Shown: positions 18,235 to 25,367 of the stretch, piece after piece
How positions within the stretch are numbered: position 1 is the stretch's first letter
How the letters are laid out: each line of letters opens with the position of its first letter
NCBI RefSeq assembly: GCF_028595265.1
Contig: NZ_JAQQXP010000003.1
Span: 186,001 to 250,000 of the forward strand
Origin: Alteromonas gilva
GTDB taxonomy: Bacteria > Pseudomonadota > Gammaproteobacteria > Enterobacterales > Alteromonadaceae
Length of the DNA stretch: 64,000 bases
Direction of reading: 5' to 3'
The notes under the pieces: model-generated
What the model was told of the DNA's origin: nothing
The model's database searches: none
What the model saw: only the letters and a program-made list of their open reading frames with translations
Translations under genes and position numbers: made by a program

Positions 18235-18414
18235 ATGGACAAGGATACTAACCAAGCTTCTAAAAGGTCCTATGCTGAGGAACCAGCTCAAGACGAAATC
18301 GAACATGACTCTAATGATTGGATTGATAATCGGGCATGGTACAATCAGTTAAATCCAGTTTGGCAATACAAGAGATTGAAACTCTTCTTCAAAAATCTTC
18401 AAGATATGTCCTAG
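18235..18414 (+). CDS. 59-residue protein of unknown function inside the lipid cassette
   Basis: ATG 18235 has a good ribosome site (TGAGGTAACAAGAA). The product has an acidic, polar first half (AEEPAQDEIEHDSNDW) and a basic aromatic second half (WQYKRLKLFFKNL) that could form an amphipathic helix binding a membrane or a partner. No family was recognised. It is divergent from the alpha/beta hydrolase with only 61 bases between them, and convergent with the phospholipase C-like gene. The layout would suit a regulator or an immunity factor, but that is a guess. Confidence 0.6.
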   Translation: MDKDTNQASKRSYAEEPAQDEIEHDSNDWIDNRAWYNQLNPVWQYKRLKLFFKNLQDMS

Positions 18415-18444
18415 GCGATGTAAAAATATTTCTTTCTACTATCC

Positions 18445-19392
18445 TCAGAAACTAGCCTCAGGGTGAAAGTATTTCATTTGGCTTACCATTGTATTCGGAA
18501 TTCCAGTTTCTAATGACGGCCCTGTTTTCACTTCCATTTCTGACTCCAAAAAGTAATCGAGAAATTGTAGTGTTTCGTTGACACTGTTTTCGAGTAATTG
18601 CTCTACACTGTCTCTACATATATCGCCCGTTACTGGGTTTTGATATGCAAGCTGTGTTTTAAAGTCCAAAGGAAAGTTAAAACTATCCTTGAAATAACTC
18701 AGACTGAGTACATCTTCAACGGACTTTGGTAATATTGGGCATAGAAAGGATAAAGCTTTGCTTGCAAGTTTAGACGTGTAGATTTTTCTAGCTAAAGCAT
18801 AATTTTTATAGCAAGAGTTTATATCAGAAAACTTCAAATCCAAGTTATAGCCATGTAGTTTAATGGTGTCTTTCATCGTAGACTCCAATTCTGATAAGCC
18901 CTTCTCTACCATTATATTTAAATCATACGTTGATTTTAAATGCGCTGAAGATTCAACATGCAAATCTAATTTTGACTCAAGTTCACGATGTTTTAATACC
19001 GCACCTAATTTTGTCTGTTTATTCTCAGAGTAATAATCTCCAGTAAAAAAATAAATCATCGGGTGAAAATTTTTATCTGTAAAGATATGAGAAGCGAATC
19101 CTATGCAGAAAGCTAAGCCTGCAGAGGAAACGGTTTGACAACTATAGTTATTTGGATCGAGAAAAGCCCTGACTAAGTTGAAGCTATCTTCTTTTTCTGA
19201 GGAATGAAGCGCATCTGGAATTTTTGTGAAATTGCTATTCTCTCCTGAGTAATAATAAAGAGCATCATGGAATACTGCACCAAGTAAATAAGTGTTGTAT
19301 TGCTTCTCCAGTTGTTCTTTCAATTTAGGTTTATCAATTAATGATTTGTACACCTTCTCAGCAACCTTCCAATGGACAACTTCTTTTGGCAT
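18445..19392 (-). CDS. zinc-dependent phospholipase C-like protein
   Basis: 315 residues. The pattern of the Zn_dep_PLPC family is visible: MPKEVVHWKVAEKV with His7, an AVFHDALYYYSG stretch with His42 and Asp43, and FASHIFTDKNFHPMIYF with the HxxxD...H zinc ligands. Known relatives hydrolyse phosphatidylcholine-type lipids to diacylglycerol and the phospho-head group; many bacterial relatives are uncharacterised. No signal peptide is seen, so the site of action is likely cytoplasmic. The ATG follows the glycerophosphodiesterase stop directly (TAAATG), with a ribosome site (GAGGAGA) inside the upstream gene, so translation is probably coupled. Confidence 0.78.
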   Translation of the reverse strand: MPKEVVHWKVAEKVYKSLIDKPKLKEQLEKQYNTYLLGAVFHDALYYYSGENSNFTKIPDALHSSEKEDSFNLVRAFLDPNNYSCQTVSSAGLAFCIGFASHIFTDKNFHPMIYFFTGDYYSENKQTKLGAVLKHRELESKLDLHVESSAHLKSTYDLNIMVEKGLSELESTMKDTIKLHGYNLDLKFSDINSCYKNYALARKIYTSKLASKALSFLCPILPKSVEDVLSLSYFKDSFNFPLDFKTQLAYQNPVTGDICRDSVEQLLENSVNETLQFLDYFLESEMEVKTGPSLETGIPNTMVSQMKYFHPEASF

Positions 19393-20082
19393 TTATTTGA
19401 TCTCCTCAGGTGATATAGTATCAGTGAATACCCCGTCGAACCCAATTTTAGCTGCAAAGCTTTTTTCTTTAAGCGTGTTTACTGTCCAAGCGTATGCAGG
19501 TATATCTAACGATTTAGTAACTTTCGTAAGAGATTCTGACGCGGAGTCAAAACCGAAACCAACTTCATCGACTGAAGCTGCTTTTAATACGTCAGATAAA
19601 TTTACAGGGTTTCCTTCTAGGAGTGCCATGGTTGGGATGTGATGTTTAATCTCTTTAACAAGTTTTAAATCATGATGGTTGAAGGATGAGATTATTAAAT
19701 TCTTATTTTTGTATAAACTAGAACCTTCTATAGCGTTTAGTAATAACTCCATCTTTCCGAAGGAAATTAACTCTAAGTATAGTTGATATTTTCCTCCATC
19801 GAGAAAGGTCAACAAATCATCTAGTGTAGGTACTTTTTCACCATTTTTTAGTCTTACATTATTTTGAATTTGCTTGTATGTAAGCTCATAAAGATAACCA
19901 CTACTATTTGTAGTTCTATTCAAAAGTTTATCATGCAATAGAAATGCAACACCATCCTTACTAAATTGAATGTCGGTCTCGAATGCGTGCACGTTGCAGT
20001 GATCTATCGTTCCTTTGAGTGCCTCCATGCTGTTTTCTAAGCCGTATCCACAACCGAGTCTATGAGCTATTTCTTTAAACAT
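19393..20082 (-). CDS. glycerophosphodiester phosphodiesterase (GDPD)
   Basis: 229 residues with all GDPD landmarks: His7-Arg8 (AHRLG), Glu16-Asn17 (LENS), Glu35 and Asp37 (FETDI) and His50-Asp51 (LLHDK), then YLELI and a C-terminal WTVNT strand with GFDGVFTDT. The reaction releases an alcohol and glycerol-3-phosphate from deacylated phospholipid. There is no export signal, unlike GlpQ, so it resembles cytoplasmic UgpQ. It overlaps the upstream membrane-protein gene by 8 bases and abuts the phospholipase C-like gene, giving a tight three-gene transcript. Confidence 0.88.
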   Translation of the reverse strand: MFKEIAHRLGCGYGLENSMEALKGTIDHCNVHAFETDIQFSKDGVAFLLHDKLLNRTTNSSGYLYELTYKQIQNNVRLKNGEKVPTLDDLLTFLDGGKYQLYLELISFGKMELLLNAIEGSSLYKNKNLIISSFNHHDLKLVKEIKHHIPTMALLEGNPVNLSDVLKAASVDEVGFGFDSASESLTKVTKSLDIPAYAWTVNTLKEKSFAAKIGFDGVFTDTISPEEIK

Positions 20083-20845
20083 TAACCGCTTCCATATTTG
20101 AAGAATCAGTATTAAATGTCATTTTAGGAACAAGCTTTTCTCCATACTTTGTCCAATGAGTGAACCAAGTGTTATAAGTCTTAAAAAGACTCTGTTTGAA
20201 TGCCGAGTTAATGTCTCTTTTAATGTACATATAAGGAGTAGCTCCCCCAACGAGTCCGCCGGCTTCAAAATGTGTAAAACCGATGAATAGATGTTCATCG
20301 TCTATTACAAATCCGTGAATAATGGGAGGACTGTCATAAGCATATAATTCGATCGAAAAGTTAGAGTCGGTTGAATTATCGATATCGGTTAGAATTTTGA
20401 CAGCATCTTGAACAACAGACTGACTCAAGTTCGAGTTGCCACAACAGACCTTTGCTATTTTCTCATCATCTGGATGTATAACTAACCCTCTGTAATATAT
20501 ATCTCTGTGTGAAAGTTTGCTTGCAAAAGTATACCGAAACATTGGTCCTATCGTTTCTAGATCCAAGCCATAGTTGTCAATTCTGAGAGCTTTGTTTTGA
20601 CAACTTTCTTCGTTAATTATTTCGATAATTTTAGCTTTTACCATTTCTACGTTATCAAGAATCTCATCAAATACTATATTGCCATCTTTAAGTATTTTTC
20701 CATTCTCCAACGAAGTTATTTTTTCTTGAAGAGTTTTAACTTTTGAAACTTGTTTAAAATGATAGGTTATGAGTGTCACGCCTACAGTAATTATTGATAT
20801 CAAGGCGCTAGCTTTTGAGGCTATATCCCAAACTTCTTTATCCAC
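20075..20845 (-). CDS. membrane-anchored protein of unknown function, first gene of the lipid cassette
   Basis: 256 residues. One membrane helix (about 12-28, ALISIITVGVTLITYHF) is followed by a short coiled coil (VSKVKTLQEKITSLEN) and a soluble domain of alternating strands and helices (about 60-245). Phrases such as ALRIDNYGLDLETIGPMF, IELYAYDSPPIIHGFVID and DDEHLFIGFTHFE recall the phospholipase D-like fold used in some bacterial sensor or effector proteins, but no HxK catalytic pair is present in that domain. I cannot name the family. As first gene, tied to the cytoplasmic face of the membrane, it could sense or recruit the enzymes that follow. Confidence 0.7.
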   Translation of the reverse strand: MDKEVWDIASKASALISIITVGVTLITYHFKQVSKVKTLQEKITSLENGKILKDGNIVFDEILDNVEMVKAKIIEIINEESCQNKALRIDNYGLDLETIGPMFRYTFASKLSHRDIYYRGLVIHPDDEKIAKVCCGNSNLSQSVVQDAVKILTDIDNSTDSNFSIELYAYDSPPIIHGFVIDDEHLFIGFTHFEAGGLVGGATPYMYIKRDINSAFKQSLFKTYNTWFTHWTKYGEKLVPKMTFNTDSSNMEAVNV

Positions 20846-20954
20846 AGTATCTTCCTAATGCTTGGTCCATTCTTATACTGATCTTTCGTACCATTTTTTT
20901 TTCTGGTAGTCCAGTATCTCGTTGAAATTCTGCACTTTGGCTTAAATTCTAGGA
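20846..20954. other. probable promoter region of the lipid cassette
   Basis: About 110 AT-rich bases upstream of the first leftward gene, ending at the IS3 remnant. No operator-like palindrome was recognised. Confidence 0.4.
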
Positions 20955-21110
20955 TTAGAATTGTGATGAGTTAAAGACTTCACTGCGATAGCGAAGAACG
21001 GAAGCACTACTGATACCGTGTTGACGGCACACTTCCTCAACTTTTCTACCAGCATCAACTTCTTTCAATACTGCGATGATCTGAGATTCTGTATAGCGTG
21101 ATTTTTTCAT
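20955..21110 (-). pseudogene. IS3-family OrfA fragment
   Basis: On the minus strand ATG 21110 has a strong ribosome site (GCAGGAGACGACT). The product starts MKKSRYTESQIIAVLKEVDA and reaches VCRQHGIS, the helix-turn-helix start of IS3-family OrfA. After residue 35 the sequence departs from the family and stops at residue 51. OrfB is gone. Confidence 0.85.
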
Positions 21111-21179
21111 AGTCGTCTCCTGCATTAATCATTGCAGAAAACTCCAATTAAGTCTGTCTCAGTTTAGGGGAAGTGGACA
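20955..21179 (-). mobile_element. IS3-family remnant with one terminal repeat
   Basis: Consists of the truncated OrfA and the left terminal repeat (21157-21179, TGTCCACTTCCCC read on the minus strand). The rest of the element is missing. Its other end may be the isolated repeat at 12922. Confidence 0.8.
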
Positions 21180-21402
21180 ACACCATGGGAATATTTAACC
21201 AAGCATGAACTGGCCGAAACCTCTAATTATGGGTGTATCTAATTAGTGGAGGTTTACAATGGCTTTCTTTTAGTCTTAGAACTATTGGGGGGCTGTGTCT
21301 TCTATAGCAATGGTCACTTTGTATAAGCGGAAGCCTAATCAAAGAAGATCATTTAAAAATAGAATTAAAAAGGAATAGGTTTGTTTTAAGGCTAAGCAAG
21401 TT
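21180..21402. other. island right arm, no gene recognised
   Basis: About 220 bases holding an interrupted inverted repeat, AACCTCTAATTA near 21220 against TAATTAGTGGAGGTT near 21240, followed by AT-rich sequence. This may be another insertion-sequence end. No coding sequence was seen. Confidence 0.4.
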
Positions 21403-21403
21403 A

Positions 21404-21430
21404 CAAAAAAACCGACTCAAGGGTCGGTTT
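21404..21430 (-). terminator. terminator of the tRNA-Leu gene
   Basis: On the minus strand AACCGAC/GTCGGTT form a 7-bp stem with a 6-base loop followed by seven T. The same hairpin is duplicated at relic 1 (8693-8717). Confidence 0.88.
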
Positions 21431-21454
21431 ATCGTTTTGTAAAGACTAAGTAAA

Positions 21455-21541
21455 TGGTACCAGAGGCCGGACTTGAACCGGCACGCCCGCGAAGGCAACG
21501 GATTTTGAATCCGTCATGTCTACCAATTTCATCACTCTGGC
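21455..21541 (-). tRNA. tRNA-Leu, anticodon CAA
   Basis: 87 bases on the minus strand. Acceptor arms GCCAGAG/CTCTGGT, discriminator A and an encoded CCA are present. The anticodon stem ACGGA/TCCGT encloses the loop TTCAAAA with anticodon CAA. A long variable arm (class II, as expected for Leu) and the T-arm CCGGTTCAAGTCCGG are intact. Reads UUG codons. The gene is the insertion site of the neighbouring island. Confidence 0.95.
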
Positions 21542-21585
21542 ACAGACAATAGCTTTACAATGACTGCGTTACAGTCAGGTTGCGA

Positions 21586-21613
21586 ATTATAACGATGTTG
21601 TTATTGGTGACAA
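21586..21613 (-). promoter_or_regulatory. sigma-70 promoter of tRNA-Leu
   Basis: Read on the minus strand: TTGTCA, 16 bases, TATAAT. The -10 box is perfect and lies about 45 bases before the mature tRNA 5' end. Confidence 0.75.
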
Positions 21614-22008
21614 GCCTTTTTTTGTTATTGCTTACTATTTGCTTAATATGTGTACGTTGATGTGCCGGTTAGTAAAATGCCAGTCGGTTGGCAAAAATTT
21701 TATTTACTTTTTTATGGCTGTCATAGGCTTGTGTGTAGGGCGGTTGCAGCAATTATCGTAAAATAAATAGTGGAAAGATTAAAAAATGACCTGACACCCT
21801 CCCTTAAAGGGTGTTATTATGGCTCTGCCTTTAGAAGGTTCTATTACATTTGAATATTGCTCGTTCCGTTGATCCATTGTTAGTCCCTAGCGCGATTCAC
21901 ATATTAACGATTACTGAATCAAGCCTGCCGCAAAACAGATAGCCCCTTCAGTGCAATACCGATTGCGTTACGCGATCAATTTAAAATTTATCCTATTAGG
22001 AGTTATCT
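21614..22008. other. upstream region and long leader of cspA
   Basis: Nearly 400 bases with no gene. It contains a short hairpin ACACCCT/AGGGTGT (21794-21814) and a ribosome site TAGGAG at 21996-22001. A long untranslated leader is usual for cold-shock genes, where its folding controls translation with temperature; the transcription start is not identified here. Confidence 0.5.
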
Positions 22009-22218
22009 ATGTCTACTACTACAGGCACAGTAAAATGGTTCGACGAAGCTAAAGGTTTCGGTTTTATTTCTCAAGCAGATGGTGGCAAAGATGTATTCGT
22101 ACATTTCCGCGCGATCAAATCTGACGGTTTCCGTACTTTAACTGAAGGCCAAAGCGTTCAGTTCACAGTAGAACAAGGAAACAAAGGTCCTCAGGCAGCT
22201 GACGTAGAAGTGCTTTAA
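22009..22218 (+). CDS. cspA: CspA-family cold-shock protein
   Basis: 69-residue single cold-shock domain. Begins with GTVKWFDEAKGFGFI (RNP1) and continues with DVFVHFRAI (RNP2), the aromatic surface that binds single-stranded RNA and DNA. It acts as an RNA chaperone that keeps mRNA unfolded. The ribosome site is strong and a terminator follows 10 bases after the stop, so it is a single-gene unit. Which paralogue it equals cannot be told. Confidence 0.93.
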   Translation: MSTTTGTVKWFDEAKGFGFISQADGGKDVFVHFRAIKSDGFRTLTEGQSVQFTVEQGNKGPQAADVEVL

Positions 22219-22228
22219 GACCTTTAAA

Positions 22229-22254
22229 ACAAGCGCCCGCTCGGGCGCTTGTTT
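22229..22254 (+). terminator. terminator after cspA
   Basis: Eleven-base perfect stem ACAAGCGCCCG/CGGGCGCTTGT with a 2-base turn, then TTTG. The T-run is short. Confidence 0.75.
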
Positions 22255-22392
22255 GCTCTTACGATATACCCTCTATCATTCCCTGGCTGCATTAGCCACC
22301 CCACACCCTTGCTTTAGTTTATCTGTCAAACATCTACTTTCTTGCTATTCTGTGGCAAACTTGCGCCCAGTATTTACTGAACACTGAATTGC

Positions 22393-22932
22393 ATGAGTAA
22401 AAAATCCAACAAAACGGCTAAAACCGTGACAACCGCACCTGTTAATACCGACATGGCCCGCGCTGGCTTTGTACGACGCTTAGCGGCGATGATTTATGAC
22501 GCGCTGGTGGCAACGGCGGTGGGTATGTGTGCCGCCATGGTGCTGATTGTGGCGCTGGTGGTGTCGCTGAAAAACGGATGGCTGAGTTTGCAGGGGTACG
22601 GCGAACCAAACGAATTACTGCAACAGTCAGTACTGTATAAAACCCTCATACAGGTATGGGTGGTATTGTGGGTGTCGGTGTTTTTTTTGTGGTTTTGGAA
22701 ACGCGGCGGTCAAACCCTGGGGATGCGTGCCTGGCGACTGCGTATTTTTAGTACCACCGATGCACCGGTAACCTGGTCCCGTTTAGTGTTGAGACTGGTT
22801 AGCTCGTTGGCAGGGCTGGGCACCTTGCTGGTATTGTTTGACGTTAACAACAAACTGTCGCTGCAGGATAGGGTGGCCAAAACCGAAGTCCTCAAACTCA
22901 CCAAAGAGCAAAACAACCATAAAAGCTGGTAG
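22393..22932 (+). CDS. RDD family membrane protein
   Basis: 179 residues. The name-giving pattern appears as GFVRRLAAMIYDALV (about 26-40, with Arg and Asp), then a membrane helix, a second at about 85-103, the FLWFWKRGGQTLGMRAWRLRI motif typical of the family, and a third hydrophobic segment at 137-152. The family sits in the inner membrane and its role is mostly unknown; some members are proposed ion exchangers. It is convergent with lptG (23 bases apart) and not part of that operon. Confidence 0.85.
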   Translation: MSKKSNKTAKTVTTAPVNTDMARAGFVRRLAAMIYDALVATAVGMCAAMVLIVALVVSLKNGWLSLQGYGEPNELLQQSVLYKTLIQVWVVLWVSVFFLWFWKRGGQTLGMRAWRLRIFSTTDAPVTWSRLVLRLVSSLAGLGTLLVLFDVNNKLSLQDRVAKTEVLKLTKEQNNHKSW

Positions 22933-22955
22933 TAACTGTGGCCAGCTAAAATGGC

Positions 22956-24017
22956 TCAGCGGGCAAGTAAAGCGGCAGCAATTGCAGCAAACAAAATGCT
23001 GGGTAGCAGGGCACCAAGGATGGGAGGGATGTTATACACCAAACTTAAGGGGCCAAACACTTCGTTGGTGATGAAAAAGCTAAAGCCGGTCAGTACACCC
23101 ATAATAATACGCGCGCCCATTGTCACGCTGCGTAACGGACCAAAAATAAACGACAGCGCCATTAACAGCATAACGCTCACTGTCACCGGCTGTAATATTT
23201 TACGCCACAACGCGAGCTCATAGCGGCTGGTATCCTGTTCATTGTTAGCGCGGTAATTGATGTAATCAAACAGGCCGCGAATAGACAATGCTTCAGGTTT
23301 AATGGTGACGATACCCAGTTTGTCCGGCGTTAACGATGAGTTCCAGCGCCAGTTATCCTCAACGTCGGCAGTAATGGCCTCCTCACCAAAGCGGGTATGA
23401 GTTACCTGCGTGAGTGTCCAGCCGTTTTGTTCATAATCGCCACGGCTGGCGTTGGTAATGCTGTCGAGTTGTAATGCGTCGTTAAAGCGGTAGATGCTAA
23501 TATCCTGCAAGGTGTCCCGACTGGTTACCTGGCCAATACTTACAAAGTGCTCGCCGTCTTTGGCCCACACCAGTTGGTCGGATGAAAACAGCGAGCCGCC
23601 GGTGATCGCTTCGGTGCGCAATTCTTTGGCGCGGGATTCACTCACAGGCGTTACCCATTCGCCGACCGCCATTACCACTAAAATCATCACTACGGCTGAT
23701 TTCATGGCCGAGTTAATCAGGTTCCAGCGGCTTAAGCCCGCGGCCTGCATCACAACCAGTTCGCTGTTGCTGGCCAGCACACCCATACCAATAAGGCCGC
23801 CTAATAAGGTCGCCATCGGGAAAAACTGCTCCAGGTCACGGGGTAGGCTCAGCAGCACATAGACCAATGCAGCAAGCATATCGTAATTGCCTTCACCCAC
23901 TTTTCGCAGTTGCTCTACAAACTTAATGAGGGCGCTTAAACCGATTAATACCGACAGAGTTACCGTAACAGTGCCGAGTAATGTTCTGGCGATATACCAA
24001 TCAAGCAGGCGGATCAT
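22956..24017 (-). CDS. lptG: lipopolysaccharide ABC exporter permease LptG
   Basis: Inner-membrane half of the LptB2FG machine that pulls LPS from the membrane and passes it to LptC. Begins MIRLLDWYIARTLL with a strong ribosome site (AGGAGGAAGTC), so the start at 24017 is chosen over an upstream ATG. Six membrane helices flank a periplasmic beta-jellyroll (about residues 120-260). FVEQLRKVG and NSELVVMQAAGLS are the coupling segments. It overlaps lptF by 4 bases (ATGA), giving a coupled operon lptF-lptG read leftward. Confidence 0.94.
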   Translation of the reverse strand: MIRLLDWYIARTLLGTVTVTLSVLIGLSALIKFVEQLRKVGEGNYDMLAALVYVLLSLPRDLEQFFPMATLLGGLIGMGVLASNSELVVMQAAGLSRWNLINSAMKSAVVMILVVMAVGEWVTPVSESRAKELRTEAITGGSLFSSDQLVWAKDGEHFVSIGQVTSRDTLQDISIYRFNDALQLDSITNASRGDYEQNGWTLTQVTHTRFGEEAITADVEDNWRWNSSLTPDKLGIVTIKPEALSIRGLFDYINYRANNEQDTSRYELALWRKILQPVTVSVMLLMALSFIFGPLRSVTMGARIIMGVLTGFSFFITNEVFGPLSLVYNIPPILGALLPSILFAAIAAALLAR

Positions 24018-25114
24018 GACTTCCTCCTGGACAGCATAGCGCGTAATTCTGTGCCAAATTTTCGGTCGCGGGCGAGTAAGGTAAAGCCAATCATCAGCAT
24101 AATGCCATGTACCCACCACAGCCCCAGCTGAATAGGGATTTTACCGTCTTCGAGTGCGCGGCGGCTGGCCAGTAACAGCATAAAGTAGCCAAGATAGAGC
24201 AGGATAGCAGGGAACATTTTACCAAATCGTCCCTGGCGTGGGTCTACTGCGCTCAGAGGCACGGCAATGAGTACTAAAAATGGAATAGAAAGGGGAATTG
24301 CCAAACGCCATTGCAGCTCGGCGAGGGCTTCAATTGAGCCATCGTTAAGTAATTCATCAGTGGGCAGTACCGACACTTTTTTGCGCTGTTGCTGCTGCTC
24401 CGGATCGTCTATCTGAATCTGATATTCGTCGAAGGCCACAACGCGATACGCCAGGCGTTTTTGTTCGCCCTCATACTGATTGCCATTTTTGAGGATCAGT
24501 TGGCGGGTACCATCGGGCTCTTTATTCACGGTGCCTTGCTGGGCATATACTACCCGCACCTGTTCATTTTCTTCGGCTTGTTGTTGGGCCAGAAATACTT
24601 TTTGAAGTGAGTCATCACTACCAATATCGTGTACAAATATTACAGCTTCCTGGTTGCCCGTTTGTTGAAAACGGCCGGGGATGATGGCGCTGAATCCTGC
24701 TTCGGCACGCGCTTGCTCGCGCAGGTTATATTCACTTTCGGCGGCCAGTGGCGCTAAATACAGTGTTATCACACCGGTAAACAGTGTAATAATGACCGAT
24801 AAGAACAGCATGACGCGGGTGACGTACCATTCACTGATACCACAGGCACGCATGACGGTCATTTCACTGTCTACGTACAACCTGCCGTAAGCCATCATAA
24901 TGCCTAAAAATGCACTGATGGGAATAACCAAAGAGGCTAGCACTGGAGCGTACAGCGATAAAAAGCCTAACACCAGGCTGGCCGGGATATCGCCGTCAGA
25001 GGCGTCGCCTAATACGCGGACGAAACGCAGAGTCACAAAAATCGCCATCAAAATTAAAAAAATGGCAACTTGTGATTTCAGCGTTTCCTTAAGCAGGTAG
25101 CGGAATATCAGCAT
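24014..25114 (-). CDS. lptF: lipopolysaccharide ABC exporter permease LptF
   Basis: 366 residues, partner of LptG. Begins MLIFRYLLKETLKSQ. Three N-terminal helices include MAYGRLYVDSEMTVMRACGIS, the coupling helix contacting LptB. The periplasmic jellyroll lies at about 125-265, followed by three more helices. It precedes lptG and is divergent from pepA, the arrangement seen throughout gammaproteobacteria. Confidence 0.94.
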   Translation of the reverse strand: MLIFRYLLKETLKSQVAIFLILMAIFVTLRFVRVLGDASDGDIPASLVLGFLSLYAPVLASLVIPISAFLGIMMAYGRLYVDSEMTVMRACGISEWYVTRVMLFLSVIITLFTGVITLYLAPLAAESEYNLREQARAEAGFSAIIPGRFQQTGNQEAVIFVHDIGSDDSLQKVFLAQQQAEENEQVRVVYAQQGTVNKEPDGTRQLILKNGNQYEGEQKRLAYRVVAFDEYQIQIDDPEQQQQRKKVSVLPTDELLNDGSIEALAELQWRLAIPLSIPFLVLIAVPLSAVDPRQGRFGKMFPAILLYLGYFMLLLASRRALEDGKIPIQLGLWWVHGIMLMIGFTLLARDRKFGTELRAMLSRRKS

Positions 25115-25367
25115 ATCCCACCTATGTAAAAAGTCGGAATTTTAGTGAAAGCAGCTATAATTTTGAGTAAACTTACCATTTTTACAAGTTTTGCCAGTAA
25201 TAACTAACTGTTGGCGCCGGAAGGTGCGTTTGCCTGAGTAGTATTTAACGACAAATAAAACGCGCCCGCGCAGGATTGAATTCGTGCGTATTAAACCATA
25301 AACCCAGGCAAAACGGGATGTAAAAATTATTCCGAGCCAACCAGACAGAATAAAAAGAGGTGATATT

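Larger units (their letters stand above)
8743..21454. mobile_element. tRNA-Leu-associated genomic island, probably two tandem integrations
   Basis: Bounded by the tRNA-Leu(CAA) gene at 21455-21541 and by a 3'-half relic at 8743, with another relic at 17303 dividing it. It contains an iron-uptake pair, ICE-type accessory relics, members or remnants of three insertion sequence families and the AT-rich lipid-enzyme cassette. No integrase, relaxase or phage structural gene is visible, so it looks immobile or dependent on outside functions. The border logic is seen directly; the history of two events is inferred. Confidence 0.65.

Noticed and set aside
20075..20845. Active phospholipase D
   Set aside because: The soluble domain lacks an HxK pair; the only HFK lies beside the membrane helix and is not followed by the expected motif.
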